64,000 nt of DNA. It comes from Neisseria macacae ATCC 33926. Its GTDB lineage: Bacteria > Pseudomonadota > Gammaproteobacteria > Burkholderiales > Neisseriaceae. This document shows, in pieces, positions 1 to 7,955 of the stretch. Location of the stretch: NCBI RefSeq assembly GCF_022749495.1, contig NZ_CP094241.1:1612001-1676000 (forward strand). The letters are read 5' to 3'. Both the position numbers and the translations under genes were made by a program. Below the pieces are notes generated by a model. That model made no database searches. It worked only from the letters and a program-made list of their open reading frames with translations, and was not told the origin of the DNA. Positions within the stretch are counted from its first letter, which is position 1, and every line of letters starts with the position of its first letter.

Positions 1-464
1 CATTGACCGTACGCGGCGCAGAATTGCTCAAACAAGAATTGCAACGCCTCAAAAGCATTGCCCGTCCCGAAATCATCGAAGCCATCGCCGAAGCCCGTTC
101 GCACGGCGACTTGTCCGAAAACGCAGAATACGAAGCCGCCAAAGAAAAACAAGGCTTTATCGAAGGACGAATTTCCGAGTTGGAACACAAATTGTCCATG
201 GCGCACATCATCAATCCCGCTGAGATCCACGCAGAAGGCAAAATCGTCTTCGGTACGACCGTAACACTGGAAGATTTGGAAACCGAAGAACACGTTACCT
301 ATCAAATCGTCGGCGAAGACGAAGCGGACATCAAAGAAGGCAAAATCTACGTCGGCTCCCCCATTGCCCGCGCCCTAATCGGCAAAGAGGAAGGCGATGT
401 CGCCGAAGTGCAAGCCCCCGGCGGCGTTCGCGAATACGACATTATTTCGGTTCAATATATCTGA
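1..464 (+). CDS. greA: Transcription elongation factor GreA, 5' end outside window
   Basis: GreA binds RNA polymerase through its secondary channel and stimulates cleavage of the backtracked transcript. About 154 residues are visible, against about 158 for the family. The reading frame enters from the left edge: the TTG at base 3 is most likely an internal leucine (the family has a short stretch before TVRGAE), so the true start lies outside. The N-terminal coiled-coil hairpin is recognisable (ARPEIIEAIAEARSHGDLSE, then NAEYEAAKE), including the acidic tip DLSEN. The C-terminal FKBP-like domain (GDEAD, SPIARALIGKEEGD) is complete and ends in VQYI. A hairpin of paired uptake sequences follows 34 bases after the stop. 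Confidence 0.96.
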   Translation, partial: LTVRGAELLKQELQRLKSIARPEIIEAIAEARSHGDLSENAEYEAAKEKQGFIEGRISELEHKLSMAHIINPAEIHAEGKIVFGTTVTLEDLETEEHVTYQIVGEDEADIKEGKIYVGSPIARALIGKEEGDVAEVQAPGGVREYDIISVQYI

Positions 465-497
465 TTGCACCGAATAGCCTTGATATAAAGAGAACAG

Positions 498-538
498 AGG
501 TCGTCTGAAAACCAAGGAAAATGGTTTTCAGACGACCC
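498..538. terminator. Uptake-sequence inverted repeat downstream of greA
   Basis: AGGTCGTCTGAAAACC and its complement lie 9 bases apart, a 15-bp stem in the usual Neisseria style of paired DNA uptake sequences acting as a transcription terminator. It serves greA on the plus strand. Confidence 0.75.
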
Positions 539-575
539 TTCTTACAGTATTCTCCTTGAACTAAGCCGTACAAGC

Positions 576-610
576 AAAAACAGCCGATACTTTCCCGTAT
601 CGGCTGTTTC
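576..610. terminator. Bidirectional terminator between greA and glgP
   Basis: An inverted repeat (CAGCCGATAC / GTATCGGCTG) with a 6-base loop, an A-run on the left and a T-run on the right. It lies between convergent greA and glgP and fits a factor-independent terminator working in both directions. It ends 20 bases from the glgP stop. Confidence 0.8.
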
Positions 611-629
611 GTTTACTGCTTCATTCATA

Positions 630-3116
630 TCAAACTAATTGGTGTTTAGGCAGCTCTTTCAAAGTCAGCGGCTCGATGTACCAGATATCGCGGCAGTAGT
701 CGGCGATGGATCGGTCGGACGAGAAGAAGCCCATATTGGCGATGTTGATCAATGCGGATTTTCGCCATGCGGCAACATTGCGGTAGTGTTCGTCCGCTTT
801 GTATTGCGTGTCGATGTAGCTGCGGAAATCCGCCATCAGTTGATAGAAATCGCCGTAAGGTTGCAGGACGTCGTTGTAGCGGTTCGGCTCTTCGGGGGAG
901 AACGTGCCGCTGCTGATTTGGTTGACGACGCGGCGCAGGTCGTGATCGCGTTCGATGTAGCCCAGTGGGTCGTAGCCGTTGCGGCGGAGTTCTTCCACTT
1001 GTTCAACTGTGTTGCCGAAGATAAAGCAGTTGTCCGCGCCGACTTTTTCCAGAATTTCGACGTTCGCGCCGTCCAGCGTACCCATACAGAGCGCGCCGTT
1101 GAGGGCGAATTTCATGTTGCTGGTACCGGATGCCTCCGTGCCTGCCAATGAGATTTGTTCGTGCAAATCGGCGGCGGGGATGATGATTTGGGCGAGGCTG
1201 ACGCTGTAATTCGGGATATAGACAACTTTAATTAGGTCGCGGATGCGTTCGTCGTTGTTGATGGTTTTCGCTACATCATTAATCAGGCGGATGATTTTTT
1301 TCGCCATGTAGTAGGCGGATGCAGCTTTACCGGCAAAGATGAAAACGCGTGGCTGCCAGTCGAAATCCGGGTTTTCCAAGATTTTGTTGTAGCGGTCGAC
1401 GATGTGCATCACATTCAACGCCTGGCGTTTGTATTCGTGGATGCGTTTGATTTGAATGTCAAACAGCGCGTCTGTGTTGACCTTGATGCCCAATTCGGTT
1501 TCGATGTATTTGGCGAGGCGTTCTTTGGCGGCTTTTTTCACTGCGCCGAATTCTGCCTGCACGCTTGCATCGTCAACTTTTTCGTTGAGCTTGGTCAGAT
1601 TGTCCAAATGCAGGCGCCAGTCTTGTTCGCCCAAGTGTTTGTCGAGGAAACGGGTCAGCTCGGGGTTGGCGATGTTGATCCAGCGGCGCGGGGTTACGCC
1701 GTTGGTTACGTTGGTGAAGCGTTCGGGGAACACTTTGGCAAAGTCGGAGAAGATGGAAGTGGTCATCAGGTCGGAGTGGATTTTCGCCACGCCGTTGACT
1801 TTGTGCGAACCGATGACTGCCAGCCATGCCATGCGGACACGGCGGCCGTTGTTCTCATCGATGATGGACACGCGGCGGACGAAGTCGTCGTCGAAGTTGC
1901 CGATGGCGCGCAGGGCGTTCAGGAAGTAGGCGTTGATTTCAAAGATGATGTCCAAATGGCGCGGCAGCAGGCGGCCCATCAAATCGACCGGCCAAGTTTC
2001 CAAGGCTTCGCTCATCAGGGTGTGGTTGGTGTAAGAGAAAATCTTGCAGCACATATTCCATGCTTCGGTCCATGCGATGCCTTCTTCGTCAATCAGGATG
2101 CGCATCAGCTCGGGAATCGCCAGCACGGGGTGGGTGTCGTTCAGGTGGATGGCGACTTTGTCGGCAAGGTTTTTGATGCTGGGGAAACGGCATTTGTGGC
2201 GCGCTACGATGTCTTGTACGGATGCAGAAATTAAGAAATATTCTTGTTTCAGGCGCAGTTCGCGACCGCTGTCGGTGGAGTCGTTCGGGTAGAGAACGCG
2301 CGAGATGTTTTCATCGCTGTTTTGCGCGCGGACTGCGGAAGCGTAATCGCCGCGGTTGAAGTCTGCCAAATCGAAGCGGTTGCCGGCGTGTGCCGTCCAA
2401 AGGCGCAACGGATTGGCGACGTCGCCGCCGTAGCCCGGGATGATTTCATCGTATGCCATCGCGGAAATTTCTTCGCTCGGATGCCATTCTTTTTTGTCAC
2501 CCATATTGATGACCTGTCCGCCGAAGCTGACGGCATATTGTTTGTTCGGACGGCCGATTTGCCATGCCAAATCTTGGTCGAGCCACAAATCGGGTTTTTC
2601 CACTTGCTGACCGTCCACGATTTCTTGTTTGAACATACCGTATTGATAGCGGATGCCGTAGCCCATGGCGGGAATGCGCAAGGTAGCGAGCGAGTCGAGG
2701 AAACAGGCGGCAAGACGACCCAAACCGCCGTTGCCCAAACCGGGGTCTTGTTCTTGTTCGCAGATGTCGGCGAACTCTTTACCCAGTTGTTTGAACGCCT
2801 CTTCAAATTCGGCATACACGCCTTCGTTAATCAAAGCGTTGACGAAGGCGCGTCCCAACAGGAATTCCATGGAAAGGTAGTAAACCATGCGTTTGCCGTT
2901 GTCGATGTGGGCGCGGCGTGTTTGCAGGAAGTCTTCGGCAATCAGGTCGCGCGCGGCGAGCATGGCGGCGTTGAGCCATTGGTGTTCGGTCGCCTCTTTC
3001 GGATCGACGCCCAAAATAAAAATCAATTTATAGACGATGGACTTGCGGATGGTTTCGGCATCCGGTTTCGGCATGACATAATCAAAACCTGAAATGGGTT
3101 GTTTTTTCTTAGCCAT
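630..3116 (-). CDS. glgP: Glycogen/maltodextrin phosphorylase
   Basis: This enzyme removes glucose-1-phosphate from glycogen or maltodextrin with pyridoxal phosphate; it is cytoplasmic. The 828-residue product matches the family in length. Visible signatures are MVYYLSMEFLLGR, GLGNGGLGRLAACFLDS near residues 120-140, HLNDTHP, and the PLP-lysine segment EASGTSNMKF in the C-terminal third. The frame stays open upstream to 3257, but the ATG at 3116 (MAKKKQP) is preceded by AGAAAGG at good distance and begins the family-like sequence; the upstream extension is unrelated and contains an uptake sequence. It follows glgX on the same strand after about 200 bases. Confidence 0.95.
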   Translation of the reverse strand: MAKKKQPISGFDYVMPKPDAETIRKSIVYKLIFILGVDPKEATEHQWLNAAMLAARDLIAEDFLQTRRAHIDNGKRMVYYLSMEFLLGRAFVNALINEGVYAEFEEAFKQLGKEFADICEQEQDPGLGNGGLGRLAACFLDSLATLRIPAMGYGIRYQYGMFKQEIVDGQQVEKPDLWLDQDLAWQIGRPNKQYAVSFGGQVINMGDKKEWHPSEEISAMAYDEIIPGYGGDVANPLRLWTAHAGNRFDLADFNRGDYASAVRAQNSDENISRVLYPNDSTDSGRELRLKQEYFLISASVQDIVARHKCRFPSIKNLADKVAIHLNDTHPVLAIPELMRILIDEEGIAWTEAWNMCCKIFSYTNHTLMSEALETWPVDLMGRLLPRHLDIIFEINAYFLNALRAIGNFDDDFVRRVSIIDENNGRRVRMAWLAVIGSHKVNGVAKIHSDLMTTSIFSDFAKVFPERFTNVTNGVTPRRWINIANPELTRFLDKHLGEQDWRLHLDNLTKLNEKVDDASVQAEFGAVKKAAKERLAKYIETELGIKVNTDALFDIQIKRIHEYKRQALNVMHIVDRYNKILENPDFDWQPRVFIFAGKAASAYYMAKKIIRLINDVAKTINNDERIRDLIKVVYIPNYSVSLAQIIIPAADLHEQISLAGTEASGTSNMKFALNGALCMGTLDGANVEILEKVGADNCFIFGNTVEQVEELRRNGYDPLGYIERDHDLRRVVNQISSGTFSPEEPNRYNDVLQPYGDFYQLMADFRSYIDTQYKADEHYRNVAAWRKSALINIANMGFFSSDRSIADYCRDIWYIEPLTLKELPKHQLV

Positions 3117-3318
3117 GATAGCCTTTCTCTGTTGGGGATGGGATGATGAAGCGGGGAATTTGTATCTTTTGGCGGTCTGAGGTCGTCTGAAAAGCCGTAT
3201 GCCTTTATGTTCCGTTAAGCAAGTCAAGCAGGTAAATTTATTACTCATCTTCGACATTATAACTGAGGCAGTTTAAATAATAGGGTTTCTTTTAAAAACA
3301 TCTTATTAATGACATATG

Positions 3319-5319
3319 TCATATATTCGGCGATGTATTTTTACGTTGCAAAATCCAAATACCCATATGTTCGACTGTCAGCTTGCCGTCTGCATTGTAA
3401 TTAAACTTCTCGGATGGTACGCAAGAAATCTGCCAACTTCCTTGAGGCAGGTTAAATATTTGTTGACTACGCTTGGCATTGATCAACAGCAGCCATTCAT
3501 CGTCCAAAACGATCTGCATGGCTTTTGCGCCGCGGTTGTGCCAACAAAGCTCGCTCATCGGTTCGCCTTGGATATTGAGCCAGCGGACGCGCTCTTGTTT
3601 CCACCAGACATCATCGCCCAATAATTTGATTTCTTGGCGCAGGCGGATTAAATCGCGCGTATAGCCCTGCAACGCTTCGTCCGCCTGCTGCCAATCCAGC
3701 CAAGTAATCGGGTTGTCCTGACAATAGCTGTTGTTGTTCCCCTGTTGGCTGTTGCCGAACTCGTCGCCCGCCAGCAGCATGGGCGTGCCGTTGGCAAGGA
3801 ACAGCGAGGCAAGCAAGGCTTTGACGGTGTAGGAGCGGTCTTCCAAAATCGCCGCATCTTCGGTTTCGCCCTCGATGCCGTGGTTGTAGCTGATGTTTTC
3901 GTTATGCCCGTCACGGTTGTCTTCGCCGTTGGCGTGGTTGTGTTTTTCGTTGTAGCTGACCAAATCGCGCAGCGTAAAACCGTCGTGTGCGGTAATAAAA
4001 TTGATGCTGGCGGAAGGATGGCGCCCGCTGTGGTTGAAAATATCAGACGACCCCGCCAGACGTTCGGCAAACGCACCCAAATTGCCGCTTTCCCACACCC
4101 AAAACGCGCGCATATCGTCGCGGAAACGTCCGTTCCACTCGGCAAAAGGCTGCGGGAAATTGCCCAAGTGATAGCCGCCTTCGCCGATGTCCCACGCCTC
4201 GACAATCAGTTTGCAGCATGCCAACACTGGGTCTTGGTAAACCACCTGAAAAAAGCGTCCGTAAGCCTGAAAATCCGGTTCGCGCCCCAATACCGTTCCC
4301 AAGTCGAAGCGGAAACCGTCTACATGAAACGCTTCCGCCCAATAGCGTAGGCTGTCCGCCGCCCAACGGGTTACGTCGCGGCGGACGATGTTCAACGTAT
4401 TGCCGCAGCCCGACCAGTTTTCATAGCTGCCGTCGGGCTTCAGCCAATACCACAAAGCATTGTCTATGCCGCGCTGGCAAAGCATCGGGCCTTTTTCATC
4501 CTGCTCAGCGGTATGGTTGTACACGACATCCAATATCACTTCCAAGCCCGCCTGGTGCAAGGCTTTGACCGCCTGCTTCAACTCTTCCGCCGCACGTTCG
4601 GCATCGGCGGCATAAGACGGCTCGACGGCAAAATGGGAATAGGTGTTGTAGCCCCAATAATTGCTCAAGCCCATTTTTTGCAGGTGGTATTCGTCCAAAT
4701 GCTGGTGTACCGGCAGCAGCTCGACGGCGGTAACACCCAAAGTTTTCAAATAATCAATCACGCGCGGATCGGTCAACGCTTGATACGTTCCCGCGTGTTC
4801 CAAATCGGGGAACTGCTTGGTAAACCCTTTCACATGGGCTTCATACACTACCGTCCTGCCCCACGGATGGTTCGGACTGCAGTCGCCGCCCCAATCAAAA
4901 TCATCGTCGCTCACCACCACGCTTTTCGGCGCTACCGCCGCATTGTCCCGCCCGTCTTCCGGACGGAACCACGCCATTTCCTCATCGTCCTTGTAACTTG
5001 GTTTGCCGTCGATTTTTTTGGAATACGGGTCAATCAACAATTTGTTCGGATTGAAACACGAGCCGCCCGGCGCATCAGCGCGTCCGTAAACACGAAAACC
5101 ATACCGCTGCCCTGCCCTAACCTCCGGCACAAAGCCGTAAAATACTGACCCACGCCGCGAAGGCATTTCCAAACGGGTTTCCCCTCCCTTGTCAAAGAGG
5201 CACAGCTCGACTTTTTCGGCATGAATGGAAAACAGCGCAAAATTCGCCCCTTCCTCAGTCAGCGACACGCCCATCGGATAAGGCGCACCTTCTTCAATGC
5301 GCCATGTTTTGGTTTTCAT
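3319..5319 (-). CDS. glgX: Glycogen debranching enzyme GlgX (isoamylase type)
   Basis: GlgX hydrolyses alpha-1,6 branch points of phosphorylase-trimmed glycogen. The 666-residue product has an N-terminal CBM48-like beta domain (about 10-120) and a GH13 barrel. The catalytic set is visible: nucleophile D339 in DGFRFD, acid/base E374 in IVEAWD, and D446 in ITAHDGF; VYNHTAE lies near 266. The ATG at 5319 has AGGA eight bases upstream. It lies upstream of glgP in the same direction, matching coupled debranching and phosphorolysis. The gap to hlyD upstream carries a Correia element, so the two are probably separate transcription units. Confidence 0.94.
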   Translation of the reverse strand: MKTKTWRIEEGAPYPMGVSLTEEGANFALFSIHAEKVELCLFDKGGETRLEMPSRRGSVFYGFVPEVRAGQRYGFRVYGRADAPGGSCFNPNKLLIDPYSKKIDGKPSYKDDEEMAWFRPEDGRDNAAVAPKSVVVSDDDFDWGGDCSPNHPWGRTVVYEAHVKGFTKQFPDLEHAGTYQALTDPRVIDYLKTLGVTAVELLPVHQHLDEYHLQKMGLSNYWGYNTYSHFAVEPSYAADAERAAEELKQAVKALHQAGLEVILDVVYNHTAEQDEKGPMLCQRGIDNALWYWLKPDGSYENWSGCGNTLNIVRRDVTRWAADSLRYWAEAFHVDGFRFDLGTVLGREPDFQAYGRFFQVVYQDPVLACCKLIVEAWDIGEGGYHLGNFPQPFAEWNGRFRDDMRAFWVWESGNLGAFAERLAGSSDIFNHSGRHPSASINFITAHDGFTLRDLVSYNEKHNHANGEDNRDGHNENISYNHGIEGETEDAAILEDRSYTVKALLASLFLANGTPMLLAGDEFGNSQQGNNNSYCQDNPITWLDWQQADEALQGYTRDLIRLRQEIKLLGDDVWWKQERVRWLNIQGEPMSELCWHNRGAKAMQIVLDDEWLLLINAKRSQQIFNLPQGSWQISCVPSEKFNYNADGKLTVEHMGIWILQRKNTSPNI

Positions 5320-5379
5320 TTTGTTTGTCCTGATTTGATGGAGACGCTTCGGGCTGCGCTTCCGGATAGATGTTCTTTT

Positions 5380-5536
5380 TATAGTGGATTAACTTTAAAC
5401 CAGTACGGCGTTGCCTCGCCTTAGCTCAAAGAGAACGATTCTCTAAGGTGCTGAAGCACCAAGTGAATCGGTTCCGTACTATCTGTACTGTCTGCGGCTT
5501 CGTCGCCTTGTCCTGATTTAAATTTAATCCACTATA
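5380..5536. repeat. Correia repeat enclosed element, full-length (157 bp)
   Basis: TATAGTGGATTAA and its complement TTAATCCACTATA form the ends, with the central segment AGAGAACGATTCTCTAAGG characteristic of full-length Correia elements, which carry an IHF-binding region and can supply promoters. It nearly fills the 5320-5652 gap between glgX and hlyD. The other full-length copy is at 37512-37668, in the opposite orientation. Confidence 0.93.
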
Positions 5537-5560
5537 TAGTGGTGATGCTTGAAGGGAAAG

Positions 5561-5600
5561 AGGTCGTCTGAAAAGCAAAATCCCGTTTTCAGACGACCTC
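5561..5600 (-). terminator. Uptake-sequence hairpin downstream of hlyD
   Basis: AGGTCGTCTGAAAA and its exact complement flank an 11-base loop, 53 bases beyond the hlyD stop. A likely terminator for the tetR-hlyD unit. Confidence 0.7.
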
Positions 5601-5652
5601 TTTTAGCCATAAACCTTTGTTTTAACTTGAGGCCGTCCGAATTTGAGCGCTA

Positions 5653-6708
5653 TTAATTCGGCAACCTCACCGCCAACTCGGCAGGCCAAGCCGCCTTAGC
5701 GTCGGTTTTTACGAAACCATTGCCCGTCAGCCCGCCTTTCAGCAGGCGGTTGTATTTCACCGCCGTTTCGCGCGGCACTTGCAATTTCACTTTAAACATC
5801 AGCTTCGCGCGTTCATCGACCGTTTCCACCGACTTGGGCGTAAACTGCGCGTCCGTCGCGATAAATTTGATTTTGGCGGGGAACACCGCGTCAATGCCGT
5901 CCAAACGGATACGCGCATCATCATTGACTTTCAGACGACTTATGCTGTCGGTCGGCAGGAAAATATTCATCGAAACATCGGCAGGATCAAGCAGGCTGAC
6001 CACTTTCGAACCCGCCGCGACCACGTTGCCCGCTTCCGCAATGGTGTATTCCACCCTGCCGGCTATCGGCGCGCGGATATTCATATCATCGTTGGCGGAT
6101 GTGGCCGATTTGACTGCCGCCCTCGCCTGTTCGACACCGGCGCGTGCTTCTGCTTGTGCGGCGGCACTTTGCGCTACCGTCGCCTGCGCTTCGTCCCGCG
6201 CCGCTTCGGCTGCTTTGACCGCCGCGACAGCGCGCTCATAATCCGCCTGACGTTTGGTGACTTCCGATTGCGACACCAGCTGGTCGGCAAGCAATTTGCG
6301 CGCATTGTCCAGCTCCATTTTCGCCACGCGCAGCTGCTGCCTATTCGCGTCCACATTTGCCTGCGCGCGCGCAACCGTCTGTTTCATCTGCGCTTCGGCG
6401 GCTTTGGCGCGCCCGACCGCCTCTTCTTGCCGCAATTCCGCCGCCCGCGCTTCTTCCAAACGGCTGTTGCTGGTTTCAGACGACAGTTCCGCCAGAATAT
6501 CGCCCTCTTTCACGTCCGCGCCCTCTTCCACCAATACCGCCTTCACCCGCCCCGGATACAGGCTGGAGACATCGATGCGGTTCAGTTCCAGCCGCCCGTT
6601 GGATTGCGCGATCCATGTCGGCAGGGTTTCTTTTTGGTTTTGAAGGACATACCACACACCGCCCGCAGCCAGCGCGACGGCAAGAGAAGCAATAACAGCT
6701 TTTTTCAT
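5653..6708 (-). CDS. HlyD-family periplasmic adaptor (membrane fusion protein)
   Basis: A 351-residue protein with one N-terminal membrane anchor (residues 4-23), a first lipoyl half-motif (PGRVKAVLVEEGADVKEGD, about 53-71), a long Ala/Glu/Arg-rich coiled coil (about 80-205), and the second lipoyl half (IRAPIAGRVEYTIAEAGNVV). This is the layout of YhiI/HlyD-type adaptors that link an inner-membrane ABC exporter to an outer-membrane channel. The TetR-type gene is 20 bases upstream, the usual regulator-adaptor order. The ABC subunits expected next are absent: a hairpin, a Correia element and glgX follow. Substrate unknown; it may work with an exporter elsewhere or be a relic. Confidence 0.85.
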   Translation of the reverse strand: MKKAVIASLAVALAAGGVWYVLQNQKETLPTWIAQSNGRLELNRIDVSSLYPGRVKAVLVEEGADVKEGDILAELSSETSNSRLEEARAAELRQEEAVGRAKAAEAQMKQTVARAQANVDANRQQLRVAKMELDNARKLLADQLVSQSEVTKRQADYERAVAAVKAAEAARDEAQATVAQSAAAQAEARAGVEQARAAVKSATSANDDMNIRAPIAGRVEYTIAEAGNVVAAGSKVVSLLDPADVSMNIFLPTDSISRLKVNDDARIRLDGIDAVFPAKIKFIATDAQFTPKSVETVDERAKLMFKVKLQVPRETAVKYNRLLKGGLTGNGFVKTDAKAAWPAELAVRLPN

Positions 6709-6728
6709 GTTGCGTTACACCTTAATCG

Positions 6729-7367
6729 TCAAAACGGACGCGCCTTAGAGCGGTAATGCGGAAACAGCGCGGCAAACGCCCAATCTATCCTTTGGTGGAT
6801 GGACGAATCGGTCAGCAAATCCTCATGCCGCCCGTTCATCTCATCGGTCAGTATCCCCAACATACGGTAGCGCGTGTTCATAATCATCGGCGAGATGACC
6901 GCGCCGTTGAGAAACTCAAACTGATTAAACAGAGCCAGTTCCGGCACATCCTCCCTGCCGTTGCACGCCTTAATATGCTGAATCATCCCGCAGGCAAGCA
7001 TCTTATGCTGCTTTTTCAAAGCCTTGGTAATCAAATCCACGCCTTCTTCGCTATCCAGCAGCATCCTGTGTATCCACGCCAAATGCTCGCGTATCGTCAC
7101 CGCCAGCCGCCAGACAATCTGATACAGCCGCTCCGTATCTTCGATATTTTGGGCAAAATCGAACGACACCCGCCCCAAAGCCCGATTGCTGTACTCAATC
7201 AACATCGCCTTCACAAATTCGTCTTTATCGGCAAACATCCTGTTGAACGTTTCCAAATTCGAATTCAAATGCTCCGCGATCGCCTGCTCGGACAGCCGCT
7301 TGTAGCCGCATCTGGGATAAAAATGAATGCCTGCGGAAATAAATTGCGCACTGGTTACACCGTTCAT
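6729..7367 (-). CDS. TetR-type transcriptional regulator
   Basis: A 212-residue protein with an N-terminal helix-turn-helix region resembling TetR (LSEQAIAEHLNSNLETFNRMF followed by a DKDEFVKAML helix) and a helical C-terminal ligand domain. The chosen start is the ATG at 7367, because GAGGTG lies eight bases upstream; ATG at 7400 and TTG at 7415 have no such site. It is probably co-transcribed with the adaptor 20 bases downstream and may repress that pair; neither ligand nor operator can be read from the sequence. The HTH is somewhat divergent (YPRCGYKRLSEQAIAEHL). Confidence 0.78.
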   Translation of the reverse strand: MNGVTSAQFISAGIHFYPRCGYKRLSEQAIAEHLNSNLETFNRMFADKDEFVKAMLIEYSNRALGRVSFDFAQNIEDTERLYQIVWRLAVTIREHLAWIHRMLLDSEEGVDLITKALKKQHKMLACGMIQHIKACNGREDVPELALFNQFEFLNGAVISPMIMNTRYRMLGILTDEMNGRHEDLLTDSSIHQRIDWAFAALFPHYRSKARPF

Positions 7368-7955
7368 TATCTTCACCTCATCTGCCTGTATTGTTGTCAT
7401 AGGACAAATATCCAAGACTCAAATGAAACAAAAATCTTCTGAAATATCAGACCGCCTGTGGACGCTGCCGTCGCAAACCAACGCCTCATCCCAAGCCAAG
7501 CCGATACAAATGCCAACCAACCGTTATTTTATCAAGCACGCAAAACGCCTCGATTCCGTCATCCGGTCTGTTTTTTATTTCACTATATAACAAACCGCCC
7601 CCGCCTTCAATGCAAGCCATCTTCCAATTATCATTAAAATCCGATAGTTAAATTTGTTTTACGAGGATATGGGTCGTCTGAAAAAACGGTTTCAGGCGAT
7701 TTGAAGGAGGCACTAACATAAACCAATACCCTTAAAACCCTGCATCGTTGAACTGCAAGCCTGACGGTTTGCCGCCATTCTTGCCCGAATAAAAACGGGC
7801 GAACAAACATAAATGAAAATATCAGGACGAAACCTTATTCGTTTCCCCCGAAAAATTTCAGACGACCCCTTCATCTCAAAAGGTCGTCTGAAACAGGCAA
7901 AGCGGTTGGTTTGAACCTGTCTTTCTGTGTTCAAAAAAACAAGTTCAGTTCAAGC
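7368..7955. other. Intergenic region between tetR and malQ-glgB
   Basis: No convincing gene. It holds the tetR upstream region, a partial uptake-sequence match near 7673-7685, and a clear paired-uptake hairpin at 7856-7893. The middle (about 7440-7720) has no further structure that I can support. Confidence 0.6.
7856..7893 (-). terminator. Uptake-sequence hairpin downstream of malQ-glgB
   Basis: TTTCAGACGACC and GGTCGTCTGAAA pair across a 14-base loop, 63 bases past the fusion gene's stop. A probable terminator. Confidence 0.65.

Noticed and set aside
5380..5536. Correia elements as insertion sequences
   Set aside because: They have terminal inverted repeats but no transposase frame; they match the non-autonomous Correia family.
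7368..7415. Upstream starts (7400 ATG, 7415 TTG) for the TetR-type gene
   Set aside because: Neither has a ribosome site, whereas the ATG at 7367 has GAGGTG eight bases upstream.
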